From contig NZ_JACJRV010000020.1 of assembly GCF_014697475.1 (NCBI RefSeq), positions 1-64,000 of the forward strand: DNA of 64,000 bases. Direction: 5' to 3'. Shown here piece by piece: positions 60,140 through 64,000 of the stretch. This DNA is from Nostoc sp. FACHB-152 (GTDB lineage Bacteria; Cyanobacteriota; Cyanobacteriia; Cyanobacteriales; Nostocaceae). Position 1 is the stretch's first letter; the number at the start of each line of letters is the position of its first letter. The notes below the pieces were generated by a model. The model saw only the letters and a program-made list of their open reading frames with translations. It was not told where the DNA came from and made no database searches. The position numbers and the translations under genes are program-made.

Positions 60140-61192
60140 TTAAGAGAACTCTATCGTTTCGACAAATGACAAAATATTATCCTTAACATATTCAGCTTCT
60201 TCTTCAAGTTCAGCAGGAATTTCACCATTTAAAAAGTTGCGTTGATTGCTAACTATATACAAAAACTCACCATTAATAAAAGCTAGCAAGCCTCGGTATG
60301 CATCTAATCTTGTTGAATTTCCATTATTTTCTTGTTGTGATATTGTCGAACCTTTAGGCAGATCAACTAATGCGTAATATGCTCCCGCAAAGATGTCTTC
60401 TAGATATTCACTATATTTAACTTGGGCATTTGCTACATTAGTAAAAATTGCTTGAGGGACATACTTTTCTACTAATATTGTTTGCAAATATTCTTTCTGA
60501 CCTTGAGATTCTAGTTCCTCTAACTGTTCTGGAGGGATAGGATAATAATCAATGCGCAGCAAAGTACCAAAGTCATCAGAAAAGCCAACTACTCCTTCTT
60601 GAGTTTGAATTTTTCCTCCCTGCTCTGCATCAACGGGAATCGGAACTGTAAAATTTCCTAAAGGCGATTCATATACATCGTCAGTATATTCTTCTAGTCT
60701 GGTTGTGTCATTGTCGTCATCAAGGTAATCTTCATCTTCTGCTGCTTGAAAGGCAGAAATGATTTCTTTGACGATTTCGTCTGCTTCTTCATCTTCTAGT
60801 TCTAAAGATGTTTGTAGCTGTTTTAGGAAAGGTTGTTTATCTTTAGGGATATTCAATTCTTCTTCATCTAAAAGTGCAACTACGCCAGCCGCAAAACCAT
60901 CTAATACTAAATCTTCAGTCAGGGATTCATTAGCGGTGTTAAATAAAGGCCCGATTCCTGCTGTTTCTGCAATCCCTATCAGTCTATCGACTATTTCGAT
61001 AATTTCATCTTCTGAGTATTCCTCAAAAACCTCAAATTCCCAAAGAATACCTGCTAAACCTTCGGGATCAATTTCTTCAGCCGAAGCATCTGCAATTGCA
61101 GTTACTACCGCGATCGCTGCTACAGCTTCTTCTGGAGTTAGGACTTGTTCTAGTGTCTTTTGTGAATTAAAAACTTTGTCATATTTAGTCAT
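60140..61192 (-). CDS. Acidic protein with TerB-like helical N-terminus, unknown function
   Basis: 350 residues, strongly acidic. Residues 15-150 are helical and resemble TerB-like domains (TPEEAVAAIAVVTAIADAS, GFAAGVVALLDEEE). A D/E-rich linker (about 150-170) leads to a beta-rich C-terminal part with SPLGNFTVPIP, LRIDYYPIPPEQ and FAGAYYALVDLPKGST. No catalytic motif is seen and no signal peptide. The gene has no close partner and I do not know its function. Confidence 0.6.
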   Translation of the reverse strand: MTKYDKVFNSQKTLEQVLTPEEAVAAIAVVTAIADASAEEIDPEGLAGILWEFEVFEEYSEDEIIEIVDRLIGIAETAGIGPLFNTANESLTEDLVLDGFAAGVVALLDEEELNIPKDKQPFLKQLQTSLELEDEEADEIVKEIISAFQAAEDEDYLDDDNDTTRLEEYTDDVYESPLGNFTVPIPVDAEQGGKIQTQEGVVGFSDDFGTLLRIDYYPIPPEQLEELESQGQKEYLQTILVEKYVPQAIFTNVANAQVKYSEYLEDIFAGAYYALVDLPKGSTISQQENNGNSTRLDAYRGLLAFINGEFLYIVSNQRNFLNGEIPAELEEEAEYVKDNILSFVETIEFS

Positions 61193-61994
61193 AATTGCTA
61201 CATCCGTTGCTGAATTACTAGTTTTGTTAAAGTGTAACGACTTAAAATTTCAATTCGACTAATTCATCTGGCATTTTATTTGTATTAAATCTGCTTCCCT
61301 TTTCTCATCCTCCAGATGAAACATCTACAGAATAATTAGCTATGTTGTCTCACAACTTCGCTCAACTCACAATTAGGCAAAAATTTTGGGTTAATTTGAG
61401 AACTCTATCCCTCCTGAATCTTCCTCGGTCATGATATCACCAGTTCTCAGCAATACACTTTGATTTTCATAGTTGCATTCAATCATTTATCTACTGCTAA
61501 ATGATTACCATAAAAATTCCATTTATAATTTTTTTTAACACTTCTATAAATTCTCTCATCAGCAAACAAAAAATCTCGAAAGCAGTCAGCGATCGCTACA
61601 TTGAGCAGCTATAGCAATCCTATTTTATTTCTAAAGTACTGTTTGAAGCAGTGAGTAGATTTATTTGTAATTCATTTAAGACTGTTGTACATCCGTTAAG
61701 CCAAGGTTAACAAGTATTGCTAAATCCAATATTTCAATATCAATCCACAGGCTGTTTTTTAGAATTTTGTATCAAAGAAGCTTGACATTGTTTTTATAAA
61801 CACAATTTTTAGGATTAATTAATATTGTTGAAAAAATCAGATAAATTGGCTGCTACATCCTTTAATTTTTATCCTCTAGCAAAAGAAGTATATCTAACGA
61901 TAGAAATATAAACTAGCTATTGATAGATTCTCTTTACCACGAGAAGGATGGCATAATACCGAGGCGTGAAGTAACACACAGTAAATAAAATTTT
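61193..61994. other. Long AT-rich spacer before the amylase gene
   Basis: About 800 bp between divergent genes. No credible frame, tandem repeat or strong hairpin was noticed. One HIP1-like cgatcgct lies near 61590. The length leaves room for regulatory sequence of the amylase gene or a small RNA, but nothing supports either. Confidence 0.5.
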
Positions 61995-63923
61995 ATGGTA
62001 CAAACACCTCCTTCTCAATTCTCTCCAGAGCAATATCAAGTTGAGTCATCAACAGCAGAAGTAGAAGCAATTATCCAAACACCGCCATCAGATACAGAGC
62101 TTGACCTAGAATTTCTTTACACTAGAGATATTGAATTTCGCCAAGAAACAATTTACTTTCTGGTTGTAGATCGCTTTTTTGATGGTGATCCCGACAATAG
62201 TGAAGGGATTAACTCAGAACTTTATGACCCCACCGGGCAAGACTGGGGTAAGTATTGGGGCGGCGACTTACAAGGTGTAATTGAAAAATTAGACTATCTC
62301 AAAAACATGGGAGTTACTGCTGTTTGGTTAACTCCTTTATTTGAGCAAGTAGAAGAATTATTTGTAGGAAATGCAGCCATACATGGCTATTGGACAAAAG
62401 ATTTTAAACGCCTAAATCCTCGCTACATTGCTAAAGATGAAAACCCTTCTTTAAACGAGACTCAAGAAACTAGAAATACGACATTTGATCGGTTAATTAC
62501 AGAGTTGCACAAGCGCAATATGAAGCTAGTGCTAGATATTGTTTGTAACCACAGTACCCCTGATACTAGCGGTAGCAAAGGCGAATTGTATGACGATGGC
62601 GTAAAAATTGCTGACTTTAATAACGATGTCAATAATTGGTATCACCATTATGGTGAAGTGCAGAACTGGGAAGATGATTGGCAAGTGCAGAACTGTGAAT
62701 TGGCTGGTTTGGCAACCTTCAATGAAAACAACATTGAATATCGTGACTACATCAAGTCAGCCATTAAACAATGGCTAGACAGAGGTGTAGATGCACTGCG
62801 GGTAGACACTGTTAAACATATGCCCATCTGGTTTTGGCAAGAATTTACGGGCGATATGTACAACCACAGACCAGATGTATTTATTTTTGGCGAATGGATT
62901 TACAGTCATCCTGGTGACGATCGCTCGGTGGAATTTGCCAATAATTCTGGGATGACGATGTTAGACTTTGGGTTATGTGTAGCGATTCGCGCCGCCCTCG
63001 CCCAAGGTTCAGAAAATGGATTTCAGACAATTCAATACATTTTTGATGAAGACCATCGCTACAACGGTGCAACCGAGTTAATTACCTTCATCGATAACCA
63101 CGATATGCCGCGCTTTCAATCGCTGAACCCCGATCCGGCGATGTTGAAAGTTGCGATCGCCTTAATTATGACATCGCGTGGCATTCCCTGTATTTATTAC
63201 GGTACAGAACAGTATCTCCATAACGACACCGATGGCGGTAACGACCCATACAACCGCCCAATGATGGAAAAATGGGACAACGATACAGAAGTTTATCGTT
63301 GCATTAGATTGCTGTCAGGCTTACGGCGACTGAACCCCGCCATCTCAATGGGTAGCCATTGGCAAAAATATCTTACCCCCGATGTTTACTGCTACGTGCG
63401 CCGCTATCGTGATTCCTTGTGCTTCGTCGCCCTCAACCGGGGTGGCGAAGTGACATTACCAGAAGTAGATACAGAACTACCCGAAGGCGAACATACTTGT
63501 GTCATCACCCGCAATAAATATGAAGTCAAAGATGGTAAAATTGCCAACTTGCAGCTAGAAGAACGGGGAGTAATTGTCCTTAGCCACGTTGGCGAGAGAA
63601 TCAAAGGACAAACCATTGTGCGCGTCCAACTCAACGGCGTACAAACCCAACTAGGTGAAACAATTGTGGTGATGGGTGACTGTCCAGAGTTAGGCAATTG
63701 GGATATCGCCAAAGCCTATCCCTTGGAATACATCAACACTAATACTTGGTTTGCTGAAATTCCCTTTAACGAAAGTGCAGGCAAACTAATTAGTTATAAA
63801 TATGCCATGTGGCGCGAAGGGCGATCGCCACTCCGCGAAAACATCACACCCCGTCGTTGGGTAGTCGCCAAAGAAGGCACAGTCAAATGGCGTGACACTT
63901 GGGCATCGGGGCGAGAGTCTTAG
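61995..63923 (+). CDS. Alpha-amylase family glycosidase with C-terminal CBM20
   Basis: 642 residues. The GH13 catalytic domain (about 45-480) shows QETIYFLVVDRFFDGDPDN, the VCNH motif (DIVCNHSTP), the nucleophile Asp in DALRVDTVKHM (about 271), the acid Glu in FIFGEWIYSH (about 300), and the third Asp in TFIDNHDMPRFQ (about 370). The C-terminus (about 540-640) is a CBM20 starch-binding domain (GETIVVMGDCPELGNWD). No signal peptide is visible, so it may act on internal glycogen or starch-like polymer. The gene ends cleanly at 63923, 77 bp before the window end. Confidence 0.9.
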   Translation: MVQTPPSQFSPEQYQVESSTAEVEAIIQTPPSDTELDLEFLYTRDIEFRQETIYFLVVDRFFDGDPDNSEGINSELYDPTGQDWGKYWGGDLQGVIEKLDYLKNMGVTAVWLTPLFEQVEELFVGNAAIHGYWTKDFKRLNPRYIAKDENPSLNETQETRNTTFDRLITELHKRNMKLVLDIVCNHSTPDTSGSKGELYDDGVKIADFNNDVNNWYHHYGEVQNWEDDWQVQNCELAGLATFNENNIEYRDYIKSAIKQWLDRGVDALRVDTVKHMPIWFWQEFTGDMYNHRPDVFIFGEWIYSHPGDDRSVEFANNSGMTMLDFGLCVAIRAALAQGSENGFQTIQYIFDEDHRYNGATELITFIDNHDMPRFQSLNPDPAMLKVAIALIMTSRGIPCIYYGTEQYLHNDTDGGNDPYNRPMMEKWDNDTEVYRCIRLLSGLRRLNPAISMGSHWQKYLTPDVYCYVRRYRDSLCFVALNRGGEVTLPEVDTELPEGEHTCVITRNKYEVKDGKIANLQLEERGVIVLSHVGERIKGQTIVRVQLNGVQTQLGETIVVMGDCPELGNWDIAKAYPLEYINTNTWFAEIPFNESAGKLISYKYAMWREGRSPLRENITPRRWVVAKEGTVKWRDTWASGRES

Positions 63924-64000
63924 AAGTCTGAAATGTGCAGAATAGAATAATGTCACATCTACTAGAAGCTTGGTAGTGGCGTACTCTAGCTTAAATGGGA

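Overview
The window reads as chromosomal DNA of a filamentous, heterocystous-type cyanobacterium (Nostoc/Anabaena group). The grounds are the many GCGATCGC (HIP1) octamers inside genes, heptameric STRR repeats (GCCTATT type) between genes, several small palindromic repeats, an AT-rich background, and a gene set typical of that group (GUN4-domain protein, GHL10 glycosidase, EGY-like M50 protease, nos-type 4-methylproline genes, a microviridin-type ATP-grasp ligase). No rRNA, tRNA, complete insertion sequence or CRISPR array was recognised.

Left part (1-7.3 kb): unlinked housekeeping and accessory genes: a CrtI/CrtISO-like FAD oxidoreductase, a ChaB-like protein, RecR (with an unclear start codon), a TolB-like lipoprotein, a methyltransferase and an AlaX-type Ala-tRNA editing protein. 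STRRs and MITE-like repeats lie between them.

Centre (7.3-40 kb, all minus strand): a large non-ribosomal peptide/polyketide cluster, transcribed from 39959 down to 7310. A four-module NRPS (C-A-PCP-E / C-A-PCP / C-A-PCP / C-A-PCP) overlaps by 4 bp with a single-module PKS (KS-AT-cMT-ACP, no ketoreductase). A two-module NRPS ending in a thioesterase follows, with an N-terminal TubC-type docking domain. Downstream come a 2-oxoglutarate oxygenase of the leucine-5-hydroxylase type, a NosE-type zinc dehydrogenase and a NosF-type pyrroline-5-carboxylate reductase, which together can make 4-methylproline from leucine. Then come an ABC exporter and a second, paralogous 2-oxoglutarate oxygenase. Binding-pocket residues read by eye suggest (acyl?)-D-Phe-like / Thr / proline-like (4-MePro candidate) / Tyr-like / C-methylated beta-keto C2 unit / Phe-like / unassigned residue. 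I do not recognise this order as a described product.

Right of the cluster (40-48.6 kb, plus strand): an MdnC/MvdD-like ATP-grasp ligase without a recognisable precursor peptide or amide-forming partner, a LamG-patatin lipase, a small Gly-rich hydrophobic protein, a second copy of the cluster's ABC exporter, and a coiled-coil protein ending in a GUN4 domain. A block with tandem CAGTTAAGA repeats occurs upstream of both NRPS genes, and an inverted piece of the repeat faces the ATP-grasp gene, so shared regulation is possible.

Right part (48.9-64 kb): a secreted two-repeat protein, a short stand-alone domain protein, a GHL10 glycosidase, a minus-strand group DUF2243-DUF4129-DUF4350-M50 protease, a histidine phosphatase, a LemA/TPR-DUF3137 pair, an acidic TerB-like protein and an alpha-amylase with a C-terminal CBM20.
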